In this document: piece by piece, positions 21,607-50,968 of the stretch
Layout: every line of letters starts with the position of its first letter
Position numbering within the stretch: position 1 is the stretch's first letter
DNA from: Perca fluviatilis
Taxonomy: Eukaryota > Chordata > Actinopteri > Perciformes > Percidae
Direction of reading: 5' to 3'
DNA length: 64,000 bases
Assembly: GCF_010015445.1 (NCBI RefSeq)
Contig: NC_053112.1
Location: forward strand, 3,079,219 to 3,143,218
Notes under the pieces: generated by a model
The model's database searches: none
Seen by the model: the letters and a program-made list of their open reading frames with translations, nothing else
Told to the model about the DNA's origin: nothing
Made by a program: the position numbers and the translations under genes

Positions 21607-22309
21607 AGGCCTGTTCACACAAGGACGAATTTCGCACGAGATATTCGCCGACGTTTAACGCCAATGGGAGTGTGCACACCGATGCGAAAAACGCCACGCG
21701 TAAAAGCGTCATTTTTTTTTTAAACGTCTCGGGTTCGTTTTTTTGAGATTGGCGCTTTTGCTCACGTGTCTGGAGCTTCTGAAGTTACAGTAAAACACAA
21801 CTTGGGGGCGCTCAAACACAAAATGGTCTTGCCGAGCACACATACGTAACGGCGAAGAAGATATACGCCAAGTAGCGTCTACACTGCCGGGAAGAAATAA
21901 GATGAATGTAGAGCTGCTGGTCTCGTTGGTGTCGGAACATAAAGCGCTTTATGACAAACGCAAACAAAAATCTTGACAAAAGAGAACTGCTTATGGAGTG
22001 GTATTGCAGAGCAAATGGGCCTTGATGGTGAGTTTCATTTCACTTAATTGTCTTTCATGTACATAGGCTTGTAACTTTTTCCCACAAACGTTTGACAATC
22101 GCCATCGTTTGTGTGCTGTAGTGGAGGAGGTAAAACAGAAATGGAAAAGCCTGCGAGATACGTATACAAGAAAAAGCGGCATCTAACGTCAGGGAATGAA
22201 TTTGCATGTTCACTCGGCTCATCATCAGCGAAAATCGCTTGGGTGTGAACACCCTGAAAAACGTTAGCGAATAACGCGCGCCGATATTCGTCCCGGTGTG
22301 TACGGGCTT
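21607..22309 (+). mobile_element. PIF/Harbinger-type element with MADF-like remnant
   Basis: Ends AGGCCTGTTCACACAAGGAC and the inverse of AAAGCCCGTACACACCGGGA are flanked by TTA (21604-21606, 22310-22312), the three-base duplication of PIF/Harbinger elements. Inside, MNVELLVSLVSEHKALYDKR (from 21904) and, after a small intron-like gap, VEEVKQKWKSLRDTYTRKKR (22121-22181) match the shape of a MADF/Myb-like DNA-binding protein carried by Harbingers. An in-frame stop and missing residues break it. No transposase remains. Confidence 0.8.
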
Positions 22310-22324
22310 TTAGAAAATACTAAT

Positions 22325-22588
22325 GTTCAAGTAGGCTAATTGAATTAAATAAAACATTTTATTTAAATGATCAGTCATATTTAATACAATTAACTGGATT
22401 ATAATACAATAAAATATATTACACTGCATGATGAGCACTTTATATTTTGATAATATTTTTGTACTATTACATAAGGAAGATGATGAATGCAGGACTTGTA
22501 ACGGACAAGTAATCAGGTAACTCTATAACACTGGTTTTACTACTTGTACTGCAATACATGATGGGAGTAAGTCTTCCACCTCTAGCAC
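22325..22588 (-). repeat. Interspersed repeat, inverted partner of 28416-28640
   Basis: On the minus strand it reads GAGGTGGAAGACTTACTCCC, then ATGTATTGCAGTACAAGTAG, and so on, matching 28416-28640 on the plus strand for about 200 bp. CAGAGGTGGAAGA-type ends are common in non-autonomous fish hAT elements; the class is inferred. Confidence 0.75.
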
Positions 22589-22608
22589 TTTGAAATAAGG
22601 TCACAGGA

Positions 22609-22641
22609 ATGTGTGTGTGTGTCTGTGTATGTGTGAGTGTG

Positions 22642-22672
<31 letters not shown>

Positions 22673-22719
22673 GTTTGTCTGTGTGAGTGTTTTTGTCTGT
22701 GTGTGTCTGTGTGAGTGTG

Positions 22720-22754
<35 letters not shown>

Positions 22755-22875
22755 CTGTGTGAGTGTTTTTGTCTGTGTGTGTCTGTGTGAGTGTGTGTTT
22801 GTCTGTGTGTGTGTGTGTGTGTCTGTGTGAGTGTGTTTTTGTCTGTGTGTGTGTGTGTGTGTGTGTCTTTGTCTG
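22609..22875. repeat. GTGTGTCT microsatellite
   Basis: Compound (GT)n with GTCTGTGTGAGTGTTTTTGT interruptions arranged in a longer repeat of about 110 bp. Confidence 0.95.
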
Positions 22876-23040
22876 TGGAGCACCATTCATTTTATACTGG
22901 TGATTAACTCCTGGATGATTTGGATGTGCCAGTGCCCACCAGCAGATGTGCGATCCCCAAACACAATGCAAGGCTTCGCGGACGCTGTGGAAATCTCAAG
23001 AGATGAAAGTGTAATCTCCAACATGATCAGTTCATAGAGT

Positions 23041-24270
23041 GGTCAGGTTTGGACAGCAAGCATACAAAACGTGCTGCATTTTATGAAAGACGTAGTGGAG
23101 GAAACAGATGGTATAAAGCAAAGTCTGACAACCCCCCCGCCTTCTCATTAAGGCAGAAACCTATCTGACTGTATGAACGCCACGAAACATATCCTTATCT
23201 GGGTCATAAATTTAATGTCAGTGGCGATTGGGAGGAACAGATCACAGAACTGTGTCACGAGTACACCCAAAGACTTGGACTGATTGATTCTGCCCCCCTC
23301 CCCATAATGATGAAGATTGAGGCCATCAGGCTGATTGCAGTGGCTAAAATCCAACACGTTTTTCCAAATGTACATATTCCACAACACACATTGTTGGCGA
23401 TGAACAGTGAAACGGTGAAGCTGCTGAGGAAATGGCTCTGTCTCAATACTCACACAACTCATGACATTATTTTCCAGCCGCGCAGAGACAGGGGCCTCGG
23501 CGTTCCAAACATCGAATGGCTTTACACCGCTTCCAGAACAGGGCACCTTCTCAACATGCTTAACAATGACGATACAACTGTTAGAGAGCTATCACGCCAA
23601 TCGCTGTTTTTACATCTAGAGCGTGGCAAAATCCCTGCTGCTTCCACAAACGAGCCCCAGTTTCTTGGATTCAAACTAAAGCAGAACGGAAAGCTAGACA
23701 GCAGAGCAGCTGGATTCGGAGTGCGCTCCAACTGGCTGGATTTAAATGATCTTTGCCTCTGCACAGGAATCCAGCTGTCCTGGCTGCGACCCCACGGAGC
23801 AGCAGTCGCTCTCAACGATAACATAATCACCGACCCACCTTGGCGATCCTCAATAAAGACAATACATCCCCCCAGATACAGATTAAACGTGCAAGAGCCT
23901 CAATTCTTCACCTTAGACGGACCCAAAATGGACAGCACTGGACGGGCCTCAGACTACAAGGAAAACTCATTACTCCAGTCTGCTGACCACTCTGTCCTGA
24001 CAAACCTCTCAATCTCAGGCGACATATTAATATTCATGATTAAAGTAAGATTACACTGTTTCCCAACCAGGTATACTCTGGCAACATGGTACCCATCAAA
24101 GTACCAACCCTACTGCATATAACATCCAACTCAACAGGAAAATCAAACTGTTGCACACATACTAAACAGATGTTTCAACTATAAAGGACTGTATGTGGCC
24201 AGACATGACCGGCTGGTTGATCTGGTTGCAAAAGATAAACTATGGACATGATAACATCTACAAGCACAGC
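23041..24270 (+). pseudogene. LINE ORF fragment, restriction-like-endonuclease type
   Basis: The main open stretch (23307-24122) encodes a reverse-transcriptase thumb/connection region: LRKWLCLNTHTTHDIIFQPR, RGLGVPNIEWLYTASRTGHL, GFGVRSNWLDLNDLC. The sequence after the TAA continues in frame as a Cys/His knuckle-like part (QTVAHILNRCFNYKGLYVAR, then HDRLVDLV). This architecture is characteristic of the R2/NeSL group, whose LINEs end in a CCHC motif plus a restriction-like endonuclease. The RT catalytic core upstream and most of the endonuclease are missing, so it is a fragment broken at both ends. Confidence 0.72.
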
Positions 24271-24896
24271 TCTGTAACATATAACTGGTTCCATCATAAC
24301 ACATCTGACAGGGACTACTTCAGAAACATCCCAAACACTCCTGACATGGTAATTGTAATTGAGGTTATGGTCTGTATGTATCTTTGAGGTGGGCTGCTGT
24401 TCTGATCTGTATATTGATCTAGATCTGTTACTATTCCAAACTACTGAAATATCAATCTTGGGTAGATCTCAGTCACCAACGTGGATACAAGTGCAAATTA
24501 ATAACTCTGGTATTTGGAAGTCTGGGACATGTCCATAAGAATGTGGTCAGGGGGGTGCAGCTAGGGGGGCTGCAAAAAAAAGGAGGCAAAAAGACTTGCA
24601 AAATGTTGCTCTGTTTCAGCCATCATAGGGAGCATGTAACCATGGAGACGGAGATGCTTAGTTTATCCTTAAAGGGGTGATAGAATGCAAAACCGATTTT
24701 ACCCTGTCATAGTTGAATAACGACAGTTCGGTGGGTAAATAGGACATACATAGAAGCTCAAAGTCCCACTGACACCCCTTTACTATGAAAATTTCATATT
24801 TTGAAACTGCCGCTGAAAACGGGCGAATCCCAACAAAGCTGAGTTGCTTACGCAAGCGTCTCAAAATCCGGAACCTTAAGAGAACAGTCACGCCCC

Positions 24897-25100
24897 AACA
24901 TTTACATAGGCTACACAACTGACCTGAGATCAGGTAGAACATTTACATAGGCTACACAACTGACCTGAGATCAGGTAGAACATTTACATAGGCTACACAA
25001 CTGACCTGAGATCAGGTAGAACATTTACATAGGCTACACAACTGACCTGAGATCAGGTAGTACATTTACATAGACTACACAACTGACCTGAGATCAGGTA
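24897..25100. repeat. 41-bp internal tandem repeat
   Basis: Five near-identical units of CATTTACATAGGCTACACAA followed by CTGACCTGAGATCAGGTAGAA. Each contains the palindrome CTGACCTGAGATCAGG-like core, so the RNA or single strand could form small hairpins. Confidence 0.95.
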
Positions 25101-25594
25101 GTCTTCTGAATCTAGGTCACGCAGATCTCTGCTATTCCATTACAAAATTCACTTCTGAAACTTTTTTATGCGAGAAATCAACCATATAAAGCTCAAATAT
25201 GGGCCGCTTTACGAAAATGGATGGCTAATTGCAAATTTTCTCCGACTGTGTGTCGGAGTTTAGTGCCGGTGTTGGTGCTGCCTGGGTTGCTACATCGCCG
25301 CCCTGACCGCAGTGTCAGCGAGCTTGTTCACCCGCAATCTTTTCCGCAGCCCGCAGGTTCCAGTTAATCTTATAATGGGTATGTGTGTTGAGTTATTTAA
25401 ACAAACAATCGGGGAAATAAACGCCTCTTGTCCGCGAGTCTCATTGATAGAGCCGCGGTGAGATGGAGTCCATCAATGAGAGCTAGCTAGCCTCCTCCTA
25501 ACTCTGACATTCACAAAAATACATTCAATTGATATCCGAAATCGGACAAGTGTTAGCTAAGCTTTGTAAGACCTTGAGGAACCTGTAATATTCA

Positions 25595-26180
25595 TGCCGT
25601 GACGAAATTCTAACTGTAAATATACTTTAGTTATGGCGACAGTGTAGCTAGCTAGCTGCGGTATTTCCCCATTGTAATGAATGGGACATATAGCAAGCAA
25701 CTGCTCGTCCTACAAAGACGCCTCGCGTTCATAAAAATGCCTTAAAATCAAATCGGACACAACAGTTAGCTTTATAAGACATTGGGGAATGATGTTGTAT
25801 AAGTGGCGTGACGAAATTCAAACTGTAAATATAATTTAGTTATGGCAACAGTGTAGCTAGCTAGCTGCGGTATTTCCCCATTGTAATGAATGGGACATAT
25901 AGCAAGCAGCTGCTGGTCCTACAAAGACGCCTACGTTCATAAAAATGCCTTAAAATCAAATCGGACACAATGGTTAGCTTTATAAGACATTGGGGAATGA
26001 TGTTGTATAAGTGGCGTGTAAAATTCAAACAGTAAATATAATTTATTTATGGCGACAGTGTAGCTAGCTAGCTGCGGTATTTCCCCATTGTAATGAATGG
26101 GACATATAGCAAGCAGCTGCCGTCCTCTAAAAAGGCTACCGCGTTCATAAAAATGCCTTAAAATCAAAGTGGTGACGAAA
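25595..26180. repeat. About 200-bp internal tandem repeat
   Basis: Three units beginning GTGACGAAATTCAAACTGTA. They continue through GTAGCTAGCTAGCTGCGGTA, CATTGTAATGAATGGGACAT and ACAAAGACGCC to AAAATGCCTTAAAATCAAAT. The third copy is truncated. Confidence 0.9.
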
Positions 26181-26727
26181 TTCAAACCGTAAATATATGA
26201 TAGTTATGCCGGCAGCTGGCCGCGGAGCCCCGTATGCAGTATCCACAAAGGGTGACTTTGCGCTGGGTATGGAGCCCAGCAGGCTGCCGCTTTCTCGTCA
26301 GACTGTGTGGAGCTCCTAAAGTCCGACACGTCTTACCAAATTTGCAATTAGCCATCAATTTTTGTAAAACGGCCCATATTTCAGCTTTATATAGTCTATT
26401 TCTCGCTTAAAAAAGTCTCAGAAGTGAATTTGGTAATGAAACATTGCAGTGTCTGGAATATGAGATTCTGTCGCTTCTCTAATGTATGTGTATTGGGGAT
26501 TCGCTCAACCAATCAGCGCGGGTCTCTAATATGTGCGTATGACAAGTCGCTCAACCAATCAGCGCGCAGCTCATCTAAATATTCATGACCATACCATATT
26601 TGGAAGAAAAGCTCTTGTTACAAATAGGGCCAAAACACAGGGATGCATAAGGGCCAATAAAATATCAACCAGGCCATTTTCAGCCCAACCAATGTTACAT
26701 ACCCCATTAGGAGACCAGAAGGAACAG

Positions 26728-27137
26728 TGTGAAATACCCTATATAATCATTCTATCACCCCTTTAACATGACAAATACCCTATATAATCATTCTATCACC
26801 CCTTTAACATGATAAATACCCTATATAATCATTCTATCACCCCTTTAACATGATAAATACCCTATATAATCATTCTATCACCCCTTTAACGTGATAAATA
26901 CCCTATATAATCATTCTATCACCCCTTTAACATGATAAATACCCTATATAATCATTCTATCACCCCTTTAACGTGATAAATACCCTATATAATCATTCTA
27001 TCACCCCTTTAACATGATAAATACCCTATATAATCATTCTATCACCCCTTTAACATGATAAATACCCTATAGAATCATTCTATCACCCCTTTAACATGAT
27101 AAATACCCTATATAATCATTCTATCACCCCTTTAATG
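26728..27137. repeat. 41-bp satellite grown from the TTAA element's end
   Basis: About ten units of CATGATAAATACCCTATATA followed by ATCATTCTATCACCCCTTTAA. The first unit overlaps the right terminus of the element at 24673-26762, so the array was seeded by that terminus. Units differ only at CATGATAA/CGTGATAA and single bases. Confidence 0.95.
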
Positions 27138-27181
27138 TGTTGAGTATTATAAATGAAAGAGCTGTAACAGTATGTGTCCAT

Positions 27182-27597
27182 GTAGACCTGTCACCTTGTA
27201 GACCTGTCACCTTGTAGACCTGTCACCATGTAGACCTGTCAACATGTAGACCTGTCACCTTGTAGACCTGTCACCTTGTAGACCTGTCACCTTGTAGACC
27301 TGTCACCTTGTAGACCTGTCACCTTGTAGACCTGTCACCATGTAGACCTGTCACCTTGTAGACCTGTCACCATGTAGACCTGTCACCATGTAGACCTGTC
27401 ACCTTGTAGACCTGTCACCATGTAGACCTGTCACCTTGTAGACCTGTCACCTTGTAGACCTGTCACCATGTAGACCTGTCACCTTGTAGACCTGTCACCT
27501 TGTAGACCTGTCACCATGTAGACCTGTCACCATGTAGACCTGTCACCTTGTAGACCTGTCACCTTGTAGACCTGTCACCATGTAGACCTGTCACCTC
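27182..27597. repeat. 16-bp satellite
   Basis: About 26 units of CTGTCACCTTGTAGAC with a single frequent T/A variant (CACCTTG or CACCATG). Identity is very high, indicating recent expansion. There are no spacers, so it is not a CRISPR. Confidence 0.97.
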
Positions 27598-27670
27598 GTC
27601 AATCACTCTTCTCATAGGATCTGGAATGTTTTCTTGCGATGCCTTCTAGATGCAAATAAAAGCATTCAAA

Positions 27671-27717
27671 TGTGTGTGTCTGTCTGTCTCTGTGTGAGTG
27701 TGTGTGTCTGTCTCTGC

Positions 27718-27780
<63 letters not shown>
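27671..27780. repeat. (GT)n microsatellite beside the GEMIN6 donor
   Basis: Compound GT/TGTC tract ending 7 bp from the GEMIN6 exon 1 donor. On the transcript it is a (CA)n tract at the start of the intron. Confidence 0.95.
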
Positions 27781-27788
27781 CGTGTTAC

Positions 27789-27919
27789 CTCGCGGACACC
27801 GGGTCCACGGTGAGCAGCCAGCCGCGGTGTTCTTCATCTTTTCCCGTCTTCACCTTCACCTGTTTGTTGATGTAACGGATCCACTGCAGCGGACCTAACA
27901 GAGACCAGCCGCACTGCAT
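27789..27919 (-). CDS. GEMIN6: GEMIN6, first coding exon
   Basis: Starts at the minus-strand ATG at 27919. The frame reads MQCGWSLLGPLQWIRYINKQ, then VKVKTGKDEEHRGWLLTVDP, then VSA, and ends in phase 2 before donor GTAACA (27788-27783). The GPLxW start, the K-V strand and the GWLLTVDPVSA block correspond to the first Sm-like strands of Gemin6. Joining to the exon at 21140 restores VSA-S-LVLVNF. The Met at 27919 is the first in frame and gives the expected distance to GPLQW. The exon was not visible as a long open frame and was found by homology. The upstream side faces the reticulon gene 2.5 kb away. Confidence 0.93.
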
Positions 27920-28411
<492 letters not shown>

Positions 28412-28415
28412 CTCC

Positions 28416-28640
28416 AGAGGTGGAAGACTTACTCCCATCATGTACTGCAGTACAAGTAGTAAAACCAGTATTGTAGAGTTACTGATTACTTGTCAGTTAC
28501 AAGTCCTGCATTCATCATCTTCCCTATGTAATAGTACAAAAGTATTATCAAATTATATTTAAAGTAACAAAAGTAAAAGTGCTCATCATACAGTGTAATA
28601 TATTTTATATATTATATATATTATTTTATATTTATTATAT
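28416..28640 (+). repeat. Interspersed repeat, inverted partner of 22325-22588
   Basis: Begins CCAGAGGTGGAAGACTTACT and matches the minus strand of 22325-22588. It ends in AT-rich sequence and a poly-T run (28685-28714). Confidence 0.75.
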
Positions 28641-28681
28641 TATGATCCAGTTAATTGTATTAAATATACATTATTTAAAAA

Positions 28682-28719
<38 letters not shown>

Positions 28720-28734
28720 CTATGAATAATACAC

Positions 28735-30237
28735 ATATGGAATTATGTACTTAACAAAAAAGTGTGAAATAACTGAAAACATGTCTTATATTTTAGATTC
28801 TTCAAAGTAGCCACCCTTTGCTTTTTTGATAGCGCTGCAAACCCTTGGTGTTCTCTCAATGAGCTTCATGAGGTAGTCACCTGAAATGGTTTTACCTTCA
28901 CAGGTGTGCCTTGTCAGGGTTAATTAGTGGAATATTTTTCCTTATTAATGGGGTTGGGACCATCAGTTGTGTTGTGCAGAAGTCAGGTTGATACACAGCC
29001 GACAGCCCTATTGGACAACTGTTAGAATTCATATTATGGCAAGAACCAATCAGCTAAGTAAAGAGAAACTAGTGGCCATCATTACTTCAACAAATGAAGG
29101 TCAGTCAGTCCGGAAAATTGTGAAAACTTTGAATGTGTCCCCAAGTGCAGTCGCAAAAACCATCAAGCTCTACAACGAAACTGGCTCACATGAGGACCGC
29201 CCCAGGAAAGGAAGACCAAGAGTCACCTCTGCTGCTGAGGATAAGTTCATCCGAGTCACCAGCCTCAGAAATCCCAAGTTAACAGCAGCTCAGATTAGAG
29301 ACCAGATGAATGCCACACAGAGTTCTAGCAGCAGACACATCTCTAGAACAACTGTTAAGAGGAGACTTCATGGTCAAGTAGCTGCTAGGAAACCACTGCT
29401 AAGAAGAGGCAACAAGCAGAAGAGAATTGTTTGGGCCAAGAAACACAAGGAATGGACATTAGACCAGTGGAAATCTGTGCTTTGGTCCGATGAGTCCAAA
29501 TTTGAGATCTTTGGTTCCAACCGCCGTGTCTTTGTGCGACGCAGAAAAGGTGAACGGATGGATTCTACATGCCTGGTTCCCACCATGAAGCATGGAGGAG
29601 GAGGTGTGATGGTGTGGGGGGTGCTTTGCTGGTGACACTGTTGGGGATTTATTCAAAATTGAAGGTATACTGAACCAGCATGGCTACCACAGCATCCTGC
29701 AGCGACATGCCATCCCATCCGGTTTGCGTTTAGTTGGACCATCATTTATTTTTTAACAGGACAATGACCCCAAACACACCTCCAGGCTGTGTAAGGGCTA
29801 TTTGACCAAGAAGGAGAGTGATGGAGTGCTGCGCCAGATGACCTGGCCTCCACAGTCACCGGACCTGAACCCAACCGAGATGGTTTGGGGTGAGCTGGAC
29901 CGCAGAGTGAAGGCAAAAGGGCCAACAAGTGCTAAGCATCTCTGGGAACTCCTTCAAGACTGTTGGAAAACCATTTCAGGTGACTACCTCGTGAAGCTCA
30001 TCAAGAGAATGCCAAGAGTGTGCAAAGCAGTAACCAGAGCAAAGGGTGGCTACTTTGAAGAAACTAGAATATAGGACATGTTTTCAGGTATTTCACACTT
30101 TTTTGTTAAGTACATAATTCCACATGTGTTAAATCATAGTTTTGATGCCTTCAGTGAGAATCTACAATGTAAATAGTCATGAAAATAAAGGAAACACATT
30201 GAATGAGACGGTGTGTCCAAACTTTTGGCCTGTACTG
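28735..30237 (+). mobile_element. Tc1/mariner element missing its left tip
   Basis: The right terminus is AAACTTTTGGCCTGTACTGT, a typical Tc1 end next to TA. Inner inverted repeats match (left TGGAATTATGTACTTAAC at 28738, right GTTAAGTACATAATTCCA near 30105). The outermost 90 or so bases of the left terminus are absent; a poly-T tract and AT-rich sequence stand there instead. The copy sits between GEMIN6 and the reticulon. Confidence 0.88.
29036..30074 (+). pseudogene. Tc1 transposase, two lesions from intact
   Basis: Starts at ATG 29036. DNA-binding part: EKLVAIITSTNEGQSVRKIV, KGRPRVTSAAEDK and SRTTVKRRLHGQVAARK. Catalytic part: WSDESKFEIFG (first Asp), QDNDPKHTS (second Asp), SPDLNPTEMVWGEL (Glu). 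Two lesions are visible. A base gain or loss in the G run at about 29615-29622 shifts the frame, and a TAA at about 29755 replaces the codon just before the second Asp. The C-terminus (RMPRVCKAVTRAKGGYFEET) is complete to the stop at 30072-30074. Total length would be about 345 residues, typical of the family. Confidence 0.92.
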
Positions 30238-30312
30238 TATGTATATCTGTATGTCTGTATGTATGTATGTATGTCTTTATGTCTGTATGTCTGTATGTCT
30301 GTATGTATTTAA
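30238..30312. repeat. GTAT/GTCT tetranucleotide repeat
   Basis: Runs of TATG and TCTG tetranucleotides that begin at the right end of the Tc1 copy. Confidence 0.9.
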
Positions 30313-30438
30313 TAAAAACATTTCTACCTGCCCCCTTCCCTCAGGCCCTGCCCTGTGATGACGTTACTGCGCTGGGAGGTTTAAAGTGCAGAGGAACTGA
30401 GCTGTGAACACACGGAGCAGCAGCAGCAGAAGAAGAAG
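30313..30438 (+). promoter_or_regulatory. Likely proximal promoter and 5' UTR of the reticulon gene
   Basis: A C-rich, transposon-free stretch directly before the start codon. It contains TGATGACGTTACTG at about 30357, close to a CRE half-site, and CAGCAGCAGCAGAAGAAGAAG just before the ATG. Assignment rests on position; no start site can be fixed. Confidence 0.4.
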
Positions 30439-48694
<18,256 letters not shown>

Positions 48695-48809
48695 CCAGCT
48701 GACCCGCGCACTGTGCTCTGATTGGTCCGTCTGTAAAAAAATCAGCTGCTGACTGATAAGAAAACAAAAGTGAAGCTGGTTGTTTGTTTTATTCACTTTG
48801 TTTCTCGAC

Positions 48810-48815
48810 AATAAA
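48810..48815 (+). promoter_or_regulatory. Polyadenylation signal of the reticulon gene
   Basis: AATAAA 116 bp after the stop codon, followed by a CCCCCCTCATG stretch. Confidence 0.8.
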
Positions 48816-48870
48816 GAAAAGTTCACATATTACCCCCCCTCATGTCGTATTGTCTCCTGTTCAAACTGAG

Positions 48871-49035
48871 AGTCTTGTCTACAGTCTGACTTATTGAAAT
48901 AAGACTTCAGTCTGACTTATTGAAATAAAAGACTTCAGTTTGACCTATAGAAATTAAAGATCAGTTTGACTTATTGAAATAAAAGACTTCAGTCTGACTT
49001 ACTGAAATAAAAGACTTCAGTTTAATCTACAGGAG
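48871..49035. repeat. About 33-bp degenerate tandem repeat
   Basis: Five units of CAGTCTGACTTATTGAAATA followed by AAAGACTT downstream of the reticulon polyadenylation signal. Confidence 0.88.
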
Positions 49036-49119
49036 ACACTCAGAGATCTACAGGAATGCACTGACCACGGCAGAGAAAATACAGACTGATGCCTGGGAAA
49101 CAATACAGAGTTCAAACAG

Positions 49120-49350
49120 TTCTTCTTTCATGCAAAGGTGTCATGGTGGTGTTTCTTTCTGCTGTTTGGTGGGTTTTCCTGTTTCTCTCCCTGGCAGTCA
49201 GTGGGTGCAGCAGAGGGCGTAGTCTCTGTAACGAGGCACACCTTGCAGCATTTCTCTCCTTATCACTCAGTTTCTCTCCCTGGCAGTCTGTGGCTGGCTG
49301 GCGGAGCTGGGACTGTGTAATGAGGCACACCTGATATTCATCTCGTTATC
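49120..49350. repeat. Tandem duplication
   Basis: TTTCTCTCCCTGGCAGTCAG and ...AACGAGGCACACCT at 49181-49242 recur at 49271-49332 with moderate divergence. No gene recognised; the short frames here are not supported. Confidence 0.75.
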
Positions 49351-49499
49351 TCTCCGATAAAGCCTGGTCCAGACTCCACTCCTGTATCACATTATCCTTT
49401 TGCAGTTGATAGAGGTCAGTGGCGCTTGTGTTTTCTACTTTTTGTTTATGTATTTTTGGATTTCTGGACTAACAAGTGTTGTTCAAGCCAGCACTCTTT

Positions 49500-49768
49500 T
49501 ATGATTTATTAATGTTATTAGGACAATGCACATTTCTGTAAATGCACCAGTTAGCCAGAAGGCTAATTTTCATCTGTAGTCCTAGTTACCCAGCATGCAT
49601 GCCTTTATAGTGGGAGGAAACCAGAGCAGCTGAAGGGAACCCACGCAAACATGGGAAGAACATGTAAACTACACACAGAAAGGCGCTGCCTGGACTGGGG
49701 ATTGAACTCTGCAGTGCCAACTTGCTGTGAGGCAGAAGTGCTAACCACTGAGCCACCATGTCTCCAGT
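49500..49768 (-). mobile_element. tRNA-headed SINE-like repeat
   Basis: On the minus strand it starts GGTGGCTCAGTGGTTAGCAC, like a polymerase III A box, and has AGAGTTCAATCCCC as a B box about 50 bp on. A conserved body follows (GCGTGGGTTCCC, GGTTTCCTCCCAC) that I recognise as frequent in fish genomes. SINE identity is inferred from the A/B-box-like head. Confidence 0.7.
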
Positions 49769-50942
49769 GTTCCCCAGCTTTCAGCCTGACTGAGTCTTCT
49801 GGTTGGACCGCTATCTCCTCCTGCTACACCAGACAGACTTCATTACCTCCAAGTGCCTCCAGCCGATTCCCCAGAAACTCAATATTTTTTTTTTTCTTCT
49901 TCAATGAACACCCTAAAACCAGCTCCGCCTCCGTCTCTGTGACTTAGGGTCCAAACACAAAAACTCAAACCAAAACAATGAAACACTTTGACCACGTTTG
50001 TTAGAGCCCAGTGAACACACAGCCGAGCGAAGCCTCACCCTCTCATTAATGATTAATGATCTGATCACATTGATCTGCTGTTAATTATTGATCAGTTAGA
50101 TATTGTTAACTCTCTTTTTATTACAAATACTGACTCAAACTGCAAATGCTGCAGGATTAGTCTTTTATTAGATAATGAGTATGTAAGTAAGATATAAACA
50201 TGAAGATATAAACACAGAAATACAGAGACGTAAAGTACTTTTGTAGTTTTTTCTTTAGTTTTATAAAACCCACTTGAGTCACACAGGTGAAACAGATCAA
50301 TGTGCAGGTAGAGACAAACAACTTTATTCAACATTAATAACATGAGACAAACCTTTATTCCACCTTCTGTGTGACATTTAAAGATCACCAACAGTTTAAC
50401 ATTTAATATCATGAATAATAAATCAGTTGTTTCCTTTGAATCTGACAATAATTAGATTCTAAAGAAGTAACTGAACTGGTGTTGTTCTGTTATTGCATTG
50501 TCACCATCTACACAGTAACAAAGTCCACTGAACTGATATCAGAGGTCAAAGGTCTCTGCTGGCTGAAGAACTGATTCTGCTGAAACTGCAGAAAGAAGAG
50601 AGACGAACCACAGCAGGAAGAGAGAGGAAGCAGGATTTATTTAAAACGTGACTGATACAGGAAGAAGTATTTCACAACTGACTGGAAAGAGACTGAAAGA
50701 GACAAAGCTTTAACTGCCAGAATATTCAACAAATGGACAGAATATAAACAGAATATTTAACAAACTGACTCCTGACACACTAAAGAGTTAGAGAATAATT
50801 TAACAGAGAGAGAGAACAGCTGGTTGGTGTTGAAGTTTAAAAATCAGGAGCAGATTCTGACTGCCGAGAAAAATATCTGCAGAACATCGAGAGAAAATCT
50901 CAATCTGATCAGTTCTTCAGTCCATCAGTTCTTCAGAGGAAA
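49769..50942. other. Unassigned upstream region of the transporter gene
   Basis: No repeat family or coding exon recognised. It should contain the promoter and 5' UTR of the SLC29A1-like gene, but no start site can be chosen. Confidence 0.5.
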
Positions 50943-50968
50943 ATGGCCGTCAGCTCCCCAAGAGATAA
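50943..50968 (+). CDS. slc29a1: Transporter exon with start codon
   Basis: ATG GCC GTC AGC TCC CCA AGA GAT AA, donor GTGAGT. Phase 2; the codon is completed by G of the next exon (Lys). The first Met upstream of the conserved helix 1, giving a nine-residue cytosolic start as in ENT1. Confidence 0.82.

Larger units (their letters stand above)
24673..26762 (+). mobile_element. TTAA-flanked foldback element (piggyBac-like)
   Basis: The ends AGGGGTGATAGAAT and ATTCTATCACCCCT are perfect inverted repeats, each bordered by TTAA (24669-24672, 26763-26766), the piggyBac-type target. Larger inverted arms lie inside: 25137-25245 (TTACAAAATTCACTTCTGA, CTCAAATATGGGCCG) faces 26335-26445. No transposase is seen, so it is non-autonomous. 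It contains two internal tandem arrays. Confidence 0.85.
21141..27788 (-). other. GEMIN6: GEMIN6 intron 1
   Basis: A 6.65-kb intron with donor GTAACA (minus strand, from 27788) and acceptor TTGCAG. It is filled with CA repeats, a Harbinger remnant, an R2-type LINE fragment, a TTAA-flanked foldback element and three satellite arrays, listed separately. Confidence 0.9.

Noticed and set aside
27182..27597. Regular 16-bp repeats resembling a CRISPR-like array
   Set aside because: There are no unique spacers; every base belongs to the repeat. It is an ordinary satellite in a vertebrate intron.
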